DNA of 54,134 nt from Sphingomonas sp. Leaf33 (GCF_001421785.1 NZ_LMLB01000001.1:1059416-1113549); one strand, 5' to 3'; counted from the first letter of the stretch, positions 28,416 to 39,600 are shown. Program-made: numbers and translations. The notes: a model not told the origin generated them from the letters alone.

Positions 28416-29285
28416 TCAGGCGGCGAATGCCAGCGTAGGCAGTCCGCGACAGCCCGGATCGACTTCGAACAGCGCGCCGGCGTGCTCTTCGTGATCCACG
28501 CCGTCCGCAGCCGATGTGACGAACATGCGGGTCAGGTCCGACCCGGCGAACGCCATGCGCGTGATCTGAGAGGCGGGGAGGGGGATGTGGCGCATCTCCT
28601 GGCCGTCGGGATCGAAGCGCGTGACGCGCCCGCCACCCCAGCGCGCGACCCACAGGCAGCCATCGGCGTCCAGCGTCATGCCGTCGGGGTGGCCGGTCGC
28701 GCTGTCGATGGCGATGTGTACGGTTCGCGGTCCCAGCGATCCGTCGTCGTTGATGGCGAAGCGGAAGATCGTGTCGCGTGCGGTGTCGGTGTGCAACAGC
28801 CAGCGGCCGTCGGGCGAAATCGCCGGACCGTTGGCGATGGTGTAGGGCGCATCGACCTTTGCCCAGCGGCGATCCGCGTCGAGCCGGTAGAAGGCGCCGC
28901 TCGCGCCCTCGCACGATACCGGCATCGTGCCGGCCCAGATGCGGCCCGAAGGATCGGCGGCGGCATCGTTCATCCGGTTGTCGGGCAGGTCGGGTTCGGG
29001 ATCGGCGATCCTTGCCACCACCGCCACCCCACCGCCGTCCGGCAGGGCCAGGTCGTGGAAGCCGCTCTGCAACCCGGCGATGAAGCCGTCACCGGCGGCC
29101 CGCTCGATCAGCCAGCCGGTTCGCTCAGGGCTATCCCAGCGGGTGACCGATCCATCCGCCAGCGACAGCCGGCGGATGGACAGGCCCAGGATATCGACCC
29201 AGAACACGGCGTTCTTGCTTGCCGACCAGGTCACGCCTTCGCCCAGGATCGACCGGCCGCTGCCGGCGACGACTTCGGCCGTCAT
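28416..29285 (-). CDS. SMP-30/gluconolactonase-family sugar lactonase
   Basis: Metal-dependent six-bladed propeller that opens aldono-lactones made by sugar 1-dehydrogenases. The 289-residue product shows the metal-binding Glu in SILGEGVTWSASKNAVFWVD at residues 12-31 (cut: ILGEGVTW), the Asn/Asp positions in DNRMNDAAADPSGRIWAGTM near residue 102, and PDGMTLDADGCLWVARWGGG near residue 200. There is no signal peptide, so it acts in the cytosol. Its start overlaps the transporter stop (ATGA). L-arabinono- or D-galactono-lactone are the natural candidates in this locus. Confidence 0.88.
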   Translation of the reverse strand: MTAEVVAGSGRSILGEGVTWSASKNAVFWVDILGLSIRRLSLADGSVTRWDSPERTGWLIERAAGDGFIAGLQSGFHDLALPDGGGVAVVARIADPEPDLPDNRMNDAAADPSGRIWAGTMPVSCEGASGAFYRLDADRRWAKVDAPYTIANGPAISPDGRWLLHTDTARDTIFRFAINDDGSLGPRTVHIAIDSATGHPDGMTLDADGCLWVARWGGGRVTRFDPDGQEMRHIPLPASQITRMAFAGSDLTRMFVTSAADGVDHEEHAGALFEVDPGCRGLPTLAFAA

Positions 29286-30595
29286 TCAGCGGGGCTTACG
29301 GTCGGGTCGGGCAGCGCGTGCGTCGGCTTGGCGCCCCACACTGCGTAGAACAGGATGTAGAGCTCGCACACCACGGTCAGCAGGAACGAGGTCTGCAGGC
29401 CGTAGCGATCGGCCAGCCAGCCCTGCACGACGACCAGCGCACCGCCGGCGATCGCCATGATCAGCAGGCCCGAACCTTCCTCGGTCAGCGGCCCCAGACC
29501 ACGGATGCCGAGTGAAAAGATCGTCGGGAACATGATCGAGTGGAACAGCCCGACCAGGATCAGCGACCACATGGCGGCCGGGCCGGTCAGGAAGGTCGCG
29601 CCGAGCATGACGAAGAAGGCGCCGATCGAGAATACGGCGAGCACCGTTTCGGCCGGGATCTTCTGCATGACGAGCGAGCCGACGAAGCGGCCGACCATCA
29701 TCCCGCCCCACAGCAGCGACAGGTAGCGCGAGGCCTGCTCGTGCGTGATCGCGGCGATGTCGGGCTGCGACACGAAATTGATGAACAGGTTGGCGACGCC
29801 GATCTCGGCGATCAGGTAGATGAAGATCGCCGGCACGCCGAACACCAGGTTGCGGTGCTTCCACAGCGACAGCTGCGCGCGTTCCGCCTTCGACACGCGC
29901 TGCGTCGACTGGCCGATCGCGGGCAGCGGGAAGCGGGCGATGACGAACGCGAGCACGACCAGCACGATCGCGACCAGCACATAGGGCAGGATCACCGACT
30001 GCGCATCGGCATAGCGTTCGGCCTGCGTCAGCACGCGGTCGGTCGTCGTGCCGCTGACCGAGCGGCCGAGGATCAGATACCCTGCGAACAGCGGTGCCAG
30101 CGTCGTGCCGAGCGAGTTGAACGCCTGCACCAGGTTCAGGCGCGACGACCCCGTCTCCGGCGGGCCGATGACGGTGACGTACGGATTGGCCGCGACCTGG
30201 AGCAGCGTGATACCGCTGGCGATGACGAACAGCATGACGAGCGTCACACCGTAGGACGGCAGGCTCGCCGCCAGCGTCATGCCAAGCGCCCCGACCGCCA
30301 TGACGATCAGGCCGATGACCAGCGATTTCTGGTATCCGATTCGCTCGATGAGCTTGGCCGACGGGATCGAGGCGACGAAATAGGCGATGAACCACACGCT
30401 CTCGATCAGGGTCGTCTGCGTGTAGTTGAGGTCGAACACGCTGCGCAGGTGCGGCAGCAGCGTGTTGTTGATGACGGTGATGAACCCCCACATGAAAAAC
30501 AGACTGGCGAGCAGCGTCAGCGCCGAGCGATAGCTCTGCCCCGCACTCGTCCCAGTCGCGGCGGCCGTCGCCGATCCGCCCGGAGCCATTGCCAT
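29282..30595 (-). CDS. FucP-type sugar:H+ symporter (MFS, FHS family)
   Basis: Twelve-helix sugar transporter of the fucose/glucose/galactose permease family. Family signatures are FFMWGFITVINNTLLPHL in helix 1, ESVWFIAYFVASIPSAKLIERIGY (cut) in helix 2, QVAANPYVTVIGPPET near residue 150 and LNLVQAFNSLGTTLAPL. About 437 residues. I chose the ATG at 30595, six bases after GGGAGGG; ATG 30601 and GTG 30610 are in frame. It is divergent from galM across a palindromic operator candidate and is the first gene of a transporter-lactonase-lldD operon. Confidence 0.9.
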   Translation of the reverse strand: MAMAPGGSATAAATGTSAGQSYRSALTLLASLFFMWGFITVINNTLLPHLRSVFDLNYTQTTLIESVWFIAYFVASIPSAKLIERIGYQKSLVIGLIVMAVGALGMTLAASLPSYGVTLVMLFVIASGITLLQVAANPYVTVIGPPETGSSRLNLVQAFNSLGTTLAPLFAGYLILGRSVSGTTTDRVLTQAERYADAQSVILPYVLVAIVLVVLAFVIARFPLPAIGQSTQRVSKAERAQLSLWKHRNLVFGVPAIFIYLIAEIGVANLFINFVSQPDIAAITHEQASRYLSLLWGGMMVGRFVGSLVMQKIPAETVLAVFSIGAFFVMLGATFLTGPAAMWSLILVGLFHSIMFPTIFSLGIRGLGPLTEEGSGLLIMAIAGGALVVVQGWLADRYGLQTSFLLTVVCELYILFYAVWGAKPTHALPDPTVSPAE

Positions 30596-30615
30596 CGTCA
30601 TCCCTCCCACCTTGC

Positions 30616-30639
30616 TATACTCTTATTTGTCTGAGTATA
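30616..30639. promoter_or_regulatory. Operator candidate in the transporter/galM divergent promoter
   Basis: TATACTC and GAGTATA form a perfect seven-base inverted repeat with a ten-base spacer, in an AT-rich island. The nine bases TGTCTGAGT within it recur in reverse orientation at 37226-37234, in the dgoK/araD1-like divergent promoter. Confidence 0.55.
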
Positions 30640-30683
30640 TGCGGTGGACGATCGGGTCAAGCCGATCGCGGGGAGGATGCACG

Positions 30684-31817
30684 ATGCGGGCGATCTGGAG
30701 CATGGTGGCGATGACGGCGACGGTGGCGGCGGGGCAAGCTGCAGCGGCCACGGCGAAGCGAACGAGCTTCGGTACGTTGAAGAACGGCATGGCGGTGGAG
30801 GCGGTGACGCTGACCGGCGCGAACGGCGTGTCGGCGCGGATCATCACCTATGGCGCGACGCTCCAGGCGCTCAATGTCCCGGACCGCGACGGCAAGGTCG
30901 CCGACATCGCGCTCGGTTACGACGACCTCGCGGCGTATGAGGCGAAGACCAACTATTTCGGCGTGACGGTCGGGCGCTATGCGAACCGCATCGCCGGCGG
31001 CCGCTTCACGCTGGACGGCAAGACGTATCAGCTGTCCCGGAACAACGGCGCGAATTCGCTCCACGGCGGCGATCGCGGCTTCGACCAGATGGTCTGGCGG
31101 ATCACCGACGTGAAGCAGGGCCCCGTCGCCAGCGTGACGCTGGCGCTGACCAGCCCCGCCGGCGACCAGGGCTATCCCGGCACGCTCGACGTGACGGTCA
31201 CCTATTCGCTGGATGACAAGGGCGCGCTGACGATCGACTTCGGCGCGGCGACGGACACGCCGACGATCGTCAACATGACGAACCACGCGATCTTTAATCT
31301 GGCGGGCGAGGGCGCGGCCGGCGCCATCTATGGCCAGCGGCTGACGATCCCGGCGAAGCGGTATCTGCCGGTCGATGCGAACCTGATCCCGACCGGCGAG
31401 CGCAAGGCGGTTGCGGGGACGGTGTTCGACTTCACGCGCGGGCGGACGCTGGGCGACGGCATCCGCGACGGTCGCGATCCGCAGATCGTTGCCGGCCGCG
31501 GCTGGGACCATAACTGGGTGCTGGACAAGGGAACAACCGCCGAGCCGCAGCTGGCCGCCCGCGCCGAGGATCCGGCGTCGGGCCGCGTGCTGGAAGTGCT
31601 GACGACCGAGCCGGGCGTGCAATTCTATTCGGGCAACTTCCTCGACGGTACGCTCGTCGGCAAGCAGGGCCATGTCTATCGCATGGGCGACGGCTTCGCG
31701 CTGGAGCCGCAGAAATTCCCCGACACGCCCAACCAGCCGGCGTTCGGATCGGCCCGCGTCGACCCGGGCAAGCCCTATCACCACCGCATGATCTATCGCG
31801 TCTCCGTGGCGCGTTGA
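30684..31817 (+). CDS. galM: Exported aldose 1-epimerase (mutarotase)
   Basis: Interconverts alpha and beta anomers of free aldoses. The product from the ATG at 30684 (GGGAGG ten bases upstream) is about 377 residues and begins with a Sec signal peptide ([20 protein letters not shown]), so it should act in the periplasm. GalM motifs follow: [15 protein letters not shown] with the conserved Arg, [11 protein letters not shown] with a catalytic His, [16 protein letters not shown] with the second His, and the Glu near [12 protein letters not shown]. It is divergent from the FucP-type transporter and 11 bp ahead of the dehydratase gene. Confidence 0.92.
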   Translation: MRAIWSMVAMTATVAAGQAAAATAKRTSFGTLKNGMAVEAVTLTGANGVSARIITYGATLQALNVPDRDGKVADIALGYDDLAAYEAKTNYFGVTVGRYANRIAGGRFTLDGKTYQLSRNNGANSLHGGDRGFDQMVWRITDVKQGPVASVTLALTSPAGDQGYPGTLDVTVTYSLDDKGALTIDFGAATDTPTIVNMTNHAIFNLAGEGAAGAIYGQRLTIPAKRYLPVDANLIPTGERKAVAGTVFDFTRGRTLGDGIRDGRDPQIVAGRGWDHNWVLDKGTTAEPQLAARAEDPASGRVLEVLTTEPGVQFYSGNFLDGTLVGKQGHVYRMGDGFALEPQKFPDTPNQPAFGSARVDPGKPYHHRMIYRVSVAR

Positions 31818-31828
31818 GGAGCCAATCT

Positions 31829-33619
31829 GTGACCGATGCCCCACGCTTGCGCAGCCGCGCCTGGTTCGACAATCCCGACAACATCGACATGACCGCGCTC
31901 TATCTCGAGCGGTACCTGAACTACGGCCTGAGCCTGGAGGAACTCCAGTCGGGTCGGCCGATCATCGGCATCGCCCAGACCGGCAGTGACCTGTCGCCGT
32001 GCAACCGCCACCATCTGGTGCTGGCGGAGCGCGTGCGTGAAGGCATCCGGGAAGCGGGCGGCATCGCGATCGAATTCCCGGTCCACCCGATTCAGGAAAC
32101 CGGCAAGCGCCCGACCGCGGGGCTCGACCGCAACCTCGCCTATCTGGGCCTAGTCGAGGCGCTGTACGGCTATCCGCTGGACGGCGTGGTGCTGACGATC
32201 GGCTGCGACAAGACGACCCCGGCCTGCCTGATGGCTGCGGCGACCGTGAACATCCCGGCGATCGCGCTGTCGGTCGGCCCGATGCTCAACGGCTGGCACA
32301 AGGGCGAGCGAACGGGCTCGGGCACGATCGTGTGGAAGGCGCGCCAGATGCTGGCGGCGGGCGAGATCGACGATGCGGAATTCATTCGCCTGGTCGCGTC
32401 GTCGGCACCGTCGACCGGCTATTGCAACACGATGGGCACCGCGACGACGATGAACTCGCTGTGCGAGGCGCTGGGCATGTCGCTGCCTGGCTCGGCGGCG
32501 ATCCCGGCCCCCTACCGGGATCGTCAGGAAGTATCGTGGCGCACCGGCAAGCGCATCGTCGAGATGGTGGCCGAGGACCTGAAGCCGTCCGACATCCTGA
32601 CGCGCGAGGCGTTCCACAACGCGATCCGCGTCAATTCGGCGATCGGCGGATCGACCAACGCGCCGATCCACCTGGCCGCCATCGCGCGCCACATCGGCGT
32701 CGACCTGCCGGTGACCGACTGGGAGGAACACGGCCACAAGATCCCGCTGCTCGTGAACCTGCAACCCGCAGGCGAATATCTGGGCGAGGATTACTATCGC
32801 GCCGGTGGCGTGCCCGCGGTCGTCAACCAGTTGATGGGGCAGGGGCTGATCCATGAGGACGCACTGACCGTCAACGGCCGTTCGATGGGGGACAATTGTC
32901 GCGGCGCGGAGATCGAGGACGAAAAGGTCATCCGCCCGTTCGACCGGCCGCTGAAGACCGACGCCGGCTTCATCGTGCTGAAGGGCAACCTGTTCGACAG
33001 CGCGGTGATGAAGACCAGCGTGATTTCCGAGGAATTCCGCGCGCGCTATCTGTCCAACCCCGATATGCCCAACGCCTTCGAGGGGCCGGCGGTCGTGTTC
33101 GACGGACCGGAGGACTACCACCACCGCATCGACGATCCCGCGACCGGCATCACGCCGGAAACCTTGCTGTTCATGCGCGGTGCCGGGCCGGTCGGCTATC
33201 CCGGCGCGGCGGAGGTCGTGAACATGCGCCCGCCGGCGTATCTCATCACCGAAGGCGTCCATTCGCTGCCATGCATCGGCGACGGCCGCCAGTCAGGCAC
33301 CAGCGGATCGCCCTCGATCCTGAACGCCAGTCCGGAGGCGGCGGCGATGGGGGGCCTTGCGCTGCTGCGCACCGGCGACCGCGTCCGCATCGACCTGAAC
33401 ACCGGCACTGCGGACGTGCTGATCCCCGACGCCGAACTCGCCGAGCGCCGCCGTGCGCTGGAGGCGGCGGGGGGCTATGCCTATCCGGCGTCGCAGACCC
33501 CGTGGCAGGAAATCCAGCGCGCGGTCGTCGGCCAGATGGGTACCGGCGCGATCCTGGAGGGCGCGGAGAAGTACCAGCGCATCGCGCAGACCATGGGCCT
33601 GCCGCGCGACAATCACTGA
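31829..33619 (+). CDS. IlvD/Edd-family sugar-acid dehydratase (probably L-arabinonate/D-galactonate)
   Basis: Iron-sulfur dehydratase that turns an aldonate into its 2-keto-3-deoxy form. The product is 596 residues from the GTG at 31829, with GAGGAG eight bases upstream. Cluster ligands are visible in [25 protein letters not shown] and [13 protein letters not shown], and the C-terminal signature is [20 protein letters not shown]. The pentonate-type subgroup (L-arabinonate, D-xylonate) has this length and the [10 protein letters not shown] segment. Which aldonate it prefers cannot be read; the neighbours (sugar 1-dehydrogenase, lactonase, AraD1-type enzyme, DgoK/DgoA) suggest L-arabinonate and D-galactonate. 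Confidence 0.88.
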   Translation: MTDAPRLRSRAWFDNPDNIDMTALYLERYLNYGLSLEELQSGRPIIGIAQTGSDLSPCNRHHLVLAERVREGIREAGGIAIEFPVHPIQETGKRPTAGLDRNLAYLGLVEALYGYPLDGVVLTIGCDKTTPACLMAAATVNIPAIALSVGPMLNGWHKGERTGSGTIVWKARQMLAAGEIDDAEFIRLVASSAPSTGYCNTMGTATTMNSLCEALGMSLPGSAAIPAPYRDRQEVSWRTGKRIVEMVAEDLKPSDILTREAFHNAIRVNSAIGGSTNAPIHLAAIARHIGVDLPVTDWEEHGHKIPLLVNLQPAGEYLGEDYYRAGGVPAVVNQLMGQGLIHEDALTVNGRSMGDNCRGAEIEDEKVIRPFDRPLKTDAGFIVLKGNLFDSAVMKTSVISEEFRARYLSNPDMPNAFEGPAVVFDGPEDYHHRIDDPATGITPETLLFMRGAGPVGYPGAAEVVNMRPPAYLITEGVHSLPCIGDGRQSGTSGSPSILNASPEAAAMGGLALLRTGDRVRIDLNTGTADVLIPDAELAERRRALEAAGGYAYPASQTPWQEIQRAVVGQMGTGAILEGAEKYQRIAQTMGLPRDNH

Positions 33620-33703
33620 CGAACGGTCGGTAGGGTACCGATCCTCGGCAGGTAAGCGTCCGCCAAGGTTGCATCCCCGCCGCAGAGCGCCGATGGCAGC
33701 CGC

Positions 33704-34576
33704 ATGAGCGAACACGGCAAAGGCCTATGGCTGGCGGTCGTCGCCTATGTCCTGTGGGGCGGGCTGCCGCTGTTCTTCAAGCTGCTTCACGCGGTGCCGT
33801 CGCTCCAGATCCTCGCGCACCGCGTCGTCTGGTCGCTGCTCCTGCTGCTGCTCGCGGTCGTCGTGCTGCGTCGCGGGAAGGCGATCCGCGCGGCGGCGCG
33901 CGGGCAGACCCTGGCGTTGCTGGTGGTCAGCGCGGCGCTGATCGCGATCAACTGGCTGACCTATATCTGGTCGGTCGGTAACGCTCATGTGATCGAGGCG
34001 AGCCTCGGCTATTTCATCAACCCGCTGGTCAACGTCGCGCTGGGCGTGGCGCTGCTGGGCGAGCGGGTGGGGCGGATGCAGTGGGTGGCGATCGGGGTCG
34101 CCGCGCTGGGCGTCGTCGTGATGGCGGTCGCCGGGGGCGGATCGGTGTGGATTTCGCTCGTGCTCGCCTTCAGCTTCGGCGTGTACGGCTATGTCCGCAA
34201 GATCGCCGCGATCGATCCGTTGGGTGGCCTGACCGTCGAGACGCTGTTGCTGACCGCACCGGCGCTGGTCGTGCTGGGGATGGCGATGGGCGACGGCACT
34301 GCCGCGTTCGGCGACGACAGGCGGCTCGACCTGATGCTGGTCGCGGCGGGGGCGATCACGGCCGCGCCGTTGCTGCTGTACGCGGCGGCTGCCAAGCGGC
34401 TGAAATACACGACGCTCGGCCTGCTCCAGTATATCGCGCCGACGCTGCAACTGATCCAGGCGGTGCTGCTGTTCGGTGAACCGCTCCGCTGGTTCCACGC
34501 CGTCGCCTTCGGACTGATCTGGGCTGGTTGTGCACTCTATGCCCTCGCCGGGTGGCGGAACGCGAAGGCGGCCTAA
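33704..34576 (+). CDS. rarD: RarD-type EamA/DMT permease
   Basis: Ten-helix inner-membrane transporter of the drug/metabolite superfamily, RarD branch. The 290-residue product begins GLWLAVVAYVLWGGLPLFFK, then ILAHRVVWSLLLLL, LTYIWSVGNAHVIEASLGYF with INPLVNVALGVALLGER, and ends with TTLGLLQYIAPTLQLI and GEPLRWFHAVAFGLIW, all RarD hallmarks. The substrate is unknown. It lies 84 bp behind the dehydratase gene and its stop codon overlaps that of the convergent regulator, so it may be only loosely linked to the sugar locus. Confidence 0.88.
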   Translation: MSEHGKGLWLAVVAYVLWGGLPLFFKLLHAVPSLQILAHRVVWSLLLLLLAVVVLRRGKAIRAAARGQTLALLVVSAALIAINWLTYIWSVGNAHVIEASLGYFINPLVNVALGVALLGERVGRMQWVAIGVAALGVVVMAVAGGGSVWISLVLAFSFGVYGYVRKIAAIDPLGGLTVETLLLTAPALVVLGMAMGDGTAAFGDDRRLDLMLVAAGAITAAPLLLYAAAAKRLKYTTLGLLQYIAPTLQLIQAVLLFGEPLRWFHAVAFGLIWAGCALYALAGWRNAKAA

Positions 34577-35283
34577 TCCCGCGCCGGCACGCCCATGTCG
34601 ACCAGTGCCAGGTCGAGCAGCAGGCCCATCGCGGCATGGGCGCCATCGGCGTCGCCCGCGACGATTGCGTCGCGCACCGCGATATGGTCGGGCAATGGGT
34701 CGCGCGGTTGCGGGCGTTTGCGGACCTTGAACTTGGTGGTCCAGCGCACCGCAGCGCCAACCGTGCTGGCAAGCGCGGCCAGCGGTTCGTTGCGCGCGGC
34801 GGCCAGGATCGCGCGGTGGAAACGCTGGTCGGCGGCCTGGCCTTCCGCGACGCCCAGCCCCAGCCGCGCCATGTCGGCCAGCGCGGCGTCCATCTCCGCC
34901 ACGTCGGCATCGCTGCGGCGGCGTGCGGCAAAGGCCGATGCGGCCGGCTCGATCACCGCGCGCAGTTCGAACAGGTCGTGGATGAACGTGACATCAGGCT
35001 CGCCCTCGAACGCCCAGGCAAGCACATCGGGATCGAGCAGGTTCCACCGCGCACGCGGCGTCACCCGCGTACCCGCCTTGGGCCGGCTTTCTACCAGTCC
35101 CTTGGCAGCGAGGATGCGGATCGCCTCGCGGTAGGCGGTGCGCGAGATGCCGAGCGATTCGCTCGTCTCGATCTCGCCGCCGAGCACGCTACCGGGCAGG
35201 CGGACGCCGCCGACGATCTCGATCCCGATGTCACGCGCGATCGTCCCGTGAATGCGCGGCGCTGGCCCCCGATCCTCGTCCAT
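34573..35283 (-). CDS. GntR-family regulator, FadR/FCD subfamily
   Basis: Probable repressor of the surrounding sugar genes. The 236-residue product from the ATG at 35283 (AGGAAA upstream) has an N-terminal winged helix with SESLGISRTAYREAIRILAAKGLV (cut) and ESRPKAGTRVTPR, then an FCD ligand-binding domain: DLFELRAVIEPAASAFAARR, the metal-site histidines in FHRAILAAARNEPL, and HIAVRDAIVAGDADGAHAAM near the end. FCD repressors of this kind commonly sense sugar acids. It is the last gene of the minus-strand AraD1-type/dehydrogenase/regulator operon and the only regulator in the locus in this window. Confidence 0.9.
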   Translation of the reverse strand: MDEDRGPAPRIHGTIARDIGIEIVGGVRLPGSVLGGEIETSESLGISRTAYREAIRILAAKGLVESRPKAGTRVTPRARWNLLDPDVLAWAFEGEPDVTFIHDLFELRAVIEPAASAFAARRRSDADVAEMDAALADMARLGLGVAEGQAADQRFHRAILAAARNEPLAALASTVGAAVRWTTKFKVRKRPQPRDPLPDHIAVRDAIVAGDADGAHAAMGLLLDLALVDMGVPARD

Positions 35284-35293
35284 TGTTTTCCTG

Positions 35294-37182
<1,889 letters not shown>

Positions 37183-37221
37183 GCGTTCATCCCCTCCCGC
37201 GGTGCTTGTTCGCACCGATTG

Positions 37222-37245
37222 AATAACTCAGACATTATGGTAGAG
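37222..37245. promoter_or_regulatory. Operator candidate in the araD1/dgoK divergent promoter
   Basis: An AT-rich island with ACTCAGACA (reverse complement of a nine-mer in the galM promoter) directly followed by TATGGTAG, an eight-mer that recurs upstream of rhaM at 50080. It lies about 40 bp from each gene start in otherwise GC-rich sequence, the expected place for a shared repressor site. Confidence 0.5.
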
Positions 37246-37282
37246 CGATGGCGAGGGACTGGCAAGTCCGACAAGGAGACGG

Positions 37283-38158
37283 ATGTTGGACGCCGAATGG
37301 CTCGCGATCGATTGGGGAACGACCAACCGGCGGATCTACGCGATCGGCGCGGATGGGATCGTCGTGTCAAGCGAGCGAGACGACCGCGGCATCCTGTCGA
37401 TCGCGCCTGACGGCTATACGGCCGAGGTCGCGGCCATCCGCGCGCGGTTCGGCGACCTGCCGATCCTGTGCGCCGGCATGGTCGGGTCGAATCGCGGCTG
37501 GGCCGAACTGCCCTATGTCCCGTGTCAGGCCGGCGTCGAGGCGCTGGCGGGCGCGGTGCGCTGGGTCGAACCCGGTCGGACCGCGATCGTCCCCGGCGTG
37601 ACCGTCGCCTACGGGCGCCGCCGCGACGTGATGCGCGGGGAGGAGGTGCAGCTGCTCGGCGCGGTCGCCTCCGGCCTGGCGCCCGCAGATGCGTTGCTCT
37701 GCCAACCGGGGACGCATTGCAAATGGGCGTGGATGGCGGACGGGCGGATCGATCGCTTCGTCACCGCGATGACCGGCGAACTCTATGCGCTGATCGGCAA
37801 GCACAGCCTGCTCGCGGCGCAGATGACGGGTCAGGCGACGCCGGGCGCGGATTTCTTGGGCGGCGTGGCCGATGCCGCGGACGGCGACCTGAGCGCCCGT
37901 CTGTTCGGCGTCCGCGCCGATGCGGTAACCGGGGAACGCGCGATCGGCGACGCCGCCTCCTACATCAGCGGGCTGCTGATCGGCGCCGATGTCCGCCAGC
38001 GGCTGGGCGCGGGCGATCATGCCCATGTTCTCGCCGATGCGACGCTCGGCGGCCTGTACGTCGCCGCGATCGAAGCGATCGGCGCGCGTGCGACACTGAT
38101 CGACAGCCACGCCGCCTTCGTGGCCGGCATCTCCCAAGTCTGGAGCCTGATCCGATGA
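37283..38158 (+). CDS. dgoK: 2-dehydro-3-deoxygalactonokinase
   Basis: Phosphorylates 2-keto-3-deoxy-D-galactonate at C6 in the De Ley-Doudoroff route. The 291-residue product begins with the sugar-kinase phosphate motif WLAIDWGTTNRRIYAI and has the family motifs SIAPDGYTAEVAAIR, ILCAGMVGSNRGWAELPYV and LCQPGTHCKWAWM, as in DgoK. AAGGAG precedes the ATG by nine bases. Its stop overlaps the next start (ATGA). Confidence 0.94.
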   Translation: MLDAEWLAIDWGTTNRRIYAIGADGIVVSSERDDRGILSIAPDGYTAEVAAIRARFGDLPILCAGMVGSNRGWAELPYVPCQAGVEALAGAVRWVEPGRTAIVPGVTVAYGRRRDVMRGEEVQLLGAVASGLAPADALLCQPGTHCKWAWMADGRIDRFVTAMTGELYALIGKHSLLAAQMTGQATPGADFLGGVADAADGDLSARLFGVRADAVTGERAIGDAASYISGLLIGADVRQRLGAGDHAHVLADATLGGLYVAAIEAIGARATLIDSHAAFVAGISQVWSLIR

Positions 38159-38778
38159 CCGTGCCGAGTGATTTCGCCCAAGCCTTCGCCCGCTGTCCTT
38201 TGGTCGCGATCCTGCGCGGGATCACGCCGGACGAAGTCGATGCGGTCGGCGACGTGCTGGTCGAGGCGGGGTTCTCGCTGATCGAAGTGCCGCTGAATTC
38301 GCCCGAGCCCTTGGTATCGATCGAGCGGATGGCGAAGCGGCTGGCCGGCCATGCGCTGATCGGCGCAGGCACCGTGCTGACGCCGGGGCAGGTGGCGGAT
38401 GTGGCGAATGCCGGCGGGCAGATCATCGTGTCCCCCAACACCGACCCGCATGTCATCGCGGCGACGGTCGAACGCAGCCTCGCGTCGCTGCCGGGATGCT
38501 TCACGCCGACCGACGCCTTTGCCGCATTGAAGGCGGGCGCCCACGCGCTGAAATTTTTCCCGGCCGAAGTGCTGGGGCCGGCGGGTGTGAAGGCGATCGG
38601 TGCGGTGTTGCCGAAGGACGTACTGCGCCTGGCGGTCGGCGGGGTGACGCCCGAGACGCTGCCGGCCTGGCGTGCGGCGGGGATCGACGGGTTCGGGCTG
38701 GGGTCGGCGCTCTACAGCGTCGGCAAGCCGGCGGCCGATGTCGGGGCCGCGGCGCGGGCGTTTGTGGCGGCGCTGTGA
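38155..38778 (+). CDS. dgoA: 2-dehydro-3-deoxy-6-phosphogalactonate aldolase
   Basis: Splits 2-keto-3-deoxy-6-phosphogalactonate into pyruvate and glyceraldehyde-3-phosphate. The 207-residue class I aldolase has CPLVAILRGITPDEV with the substrate-binding Glu nearby, IEVPLNSPEPLVSI, LIGAGTVLTP, and the Schiff-base lysine in GAHALKFFPAEVLGP near residue 133. It overlaps dgoK by 4 bp and its stop overlaps the start of the next gene (TGATG). Confidence 0.95.
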   Translation: MTVPSDFAQAFARCPLVAILRGITPDEVDAVGDVLVEAGFSLIEVPLNSPEPLVSIERMAKRLAGHALIGAGTVLTPGQVADVANAGGQIIVSPNTDPHVIAATVERSLASLPGCFTPTDAFAALKAGAHALKFFPAEVLGPAGVKAIGAVLPKDVLRLAVGGVTPETLPAWRAAGIDGFGLGSALYSVGKPAADVGAAARAFVAAL

Positions 38779-39470
38779 TGTGGACGCGGCGCACGGCGAT
38801 GGCGGGCGGCATCGGCCTGCTCGCCGGCTGCGCGTTGCCGCGGGCAGGGGAGCGGCTGCTCTATCGCGATGATTTCCGCGACGGGCTCGGTCAGTGGGTG
38901 GTTGAAGCGGAGAAGCCGGGACGGATCACGGCGACGGGTGGCGTGCTGGACGTGGGCGTACCCGCGGGCGTGACCCTGTGGTTCCGCCCCGTGCTCGAAG
39001 GACCGGTGGCGATCGACTATACCGTGACGCCGGTGTCCGCAGGCGGCGCGTGGGACACGGTCAGCGACGTCAACTGCTTCTGGATGGCGACCGACCCGCG
39101 TGTCGCCGGCGGCGACGTGCTGGCGCGGACGCGCAGCGCAGCGTTCGCCGACTATGACGAGCTGCGGACCTATTATGCGGGAATCGGCGGCAATCGGAAC
39201 ATGACGACGCGGTTCCGTCGCTACATTGGCCAGCGCGACAACCGTCCGCTGTTGCCGCAGCATGACCTGTCCGGCGCGGCGCATATGCTGGTACCGAACC
39301 GGCCGATCCGTATTCGCCTGATCGCGGATGGACGCCGCATCGCGCTGATCCGCGACGGGACGGTGCTGTTCGACCTCGACGATCCGCAACCGTACACCCG
39401 CGGGCATTTCGGGTTGCGGACGACGTGGAGCCATTTGGCGGTCGGCGATTTCCGGGTGTGGCGAATTTGA
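38778..39470 (+). CDS. Exported jelly-roll lipoprotein, YesU/DUF1961- or DUF6250-like
   Basis: About 230 residues. The N-terminus (MWTRRTAMAGGIGLLAGCAL) has a twin-arginine pair and a lipobox LLAGC, so it is probably a lipoprotein. The mature part is a beta-rich galectin-like domain: LYRDDFRDGLGQWVVEAE, DVNCFWMATDP, the conserved-looking YYAGIGGNRNMTTRFRRYIG and FGLRTTWSHLAVGDFRVWRI. Proteins of this look accompany rhamnogalacturonan operons (B. subtilis YesU is one), but the function is unknown. The start overlaps the dgoA stop, so an exported protein is translationally coupled to a cytosolic aldolase. No catalytic residues can be assigned. Confidence 0.75.
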   Translation: MWTRRTAMAGGIGLLAGCALPRAGERLLYRDDFRDGLGQWVVEAEKPGRITATGGVLDVGVPAGVTLWFRPVLEGPVAIDYTVTPVSAGGAWDTVSDVNCFWMATDPRVAGGDVLARTRSAAFADYDELRTYYAGIGGNRNMTTRFRRYIGQRDNRPLLPQHDLSGAAHMLVPNRPIRIRLIADGRRIALIRDGTVLFDLDDPQPYTRGHFGLRTTWSHLAVGDFRVWRI

Positions 39471-39476
39471 TCAAAT

Positions 39477-39600
39477 AATCCTCTCCTGCAAGGGGAGGTG
39501 GCGCGCGAAAGCGCGACGGAGGGGTGTCACCCTGTCCGGATAGCGCGTCACCCCTCCGTCAGGCCTGCGGCCGGCCACCTCCCCTTGCAGGGGAGGATTT
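39477..39600. repeat. Extragenic palindromic element between convergent genes
   Basis: The left arm (TCCTCTCCTGCAAGGGGAGG) and right arm (CCTCCCCTTGCAGGGGAGGA) pair along their length, with an inner GACGGAGGGGTG / CACCCCTCCGTC pair, giving one long hairpin. It fills the whole gap between the jelly-roll lipoprotein gene and the GH2 gene; the GH2 stop codon touches its right edge. A bidirectional terminator role is likely. Confidence 0.75.
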
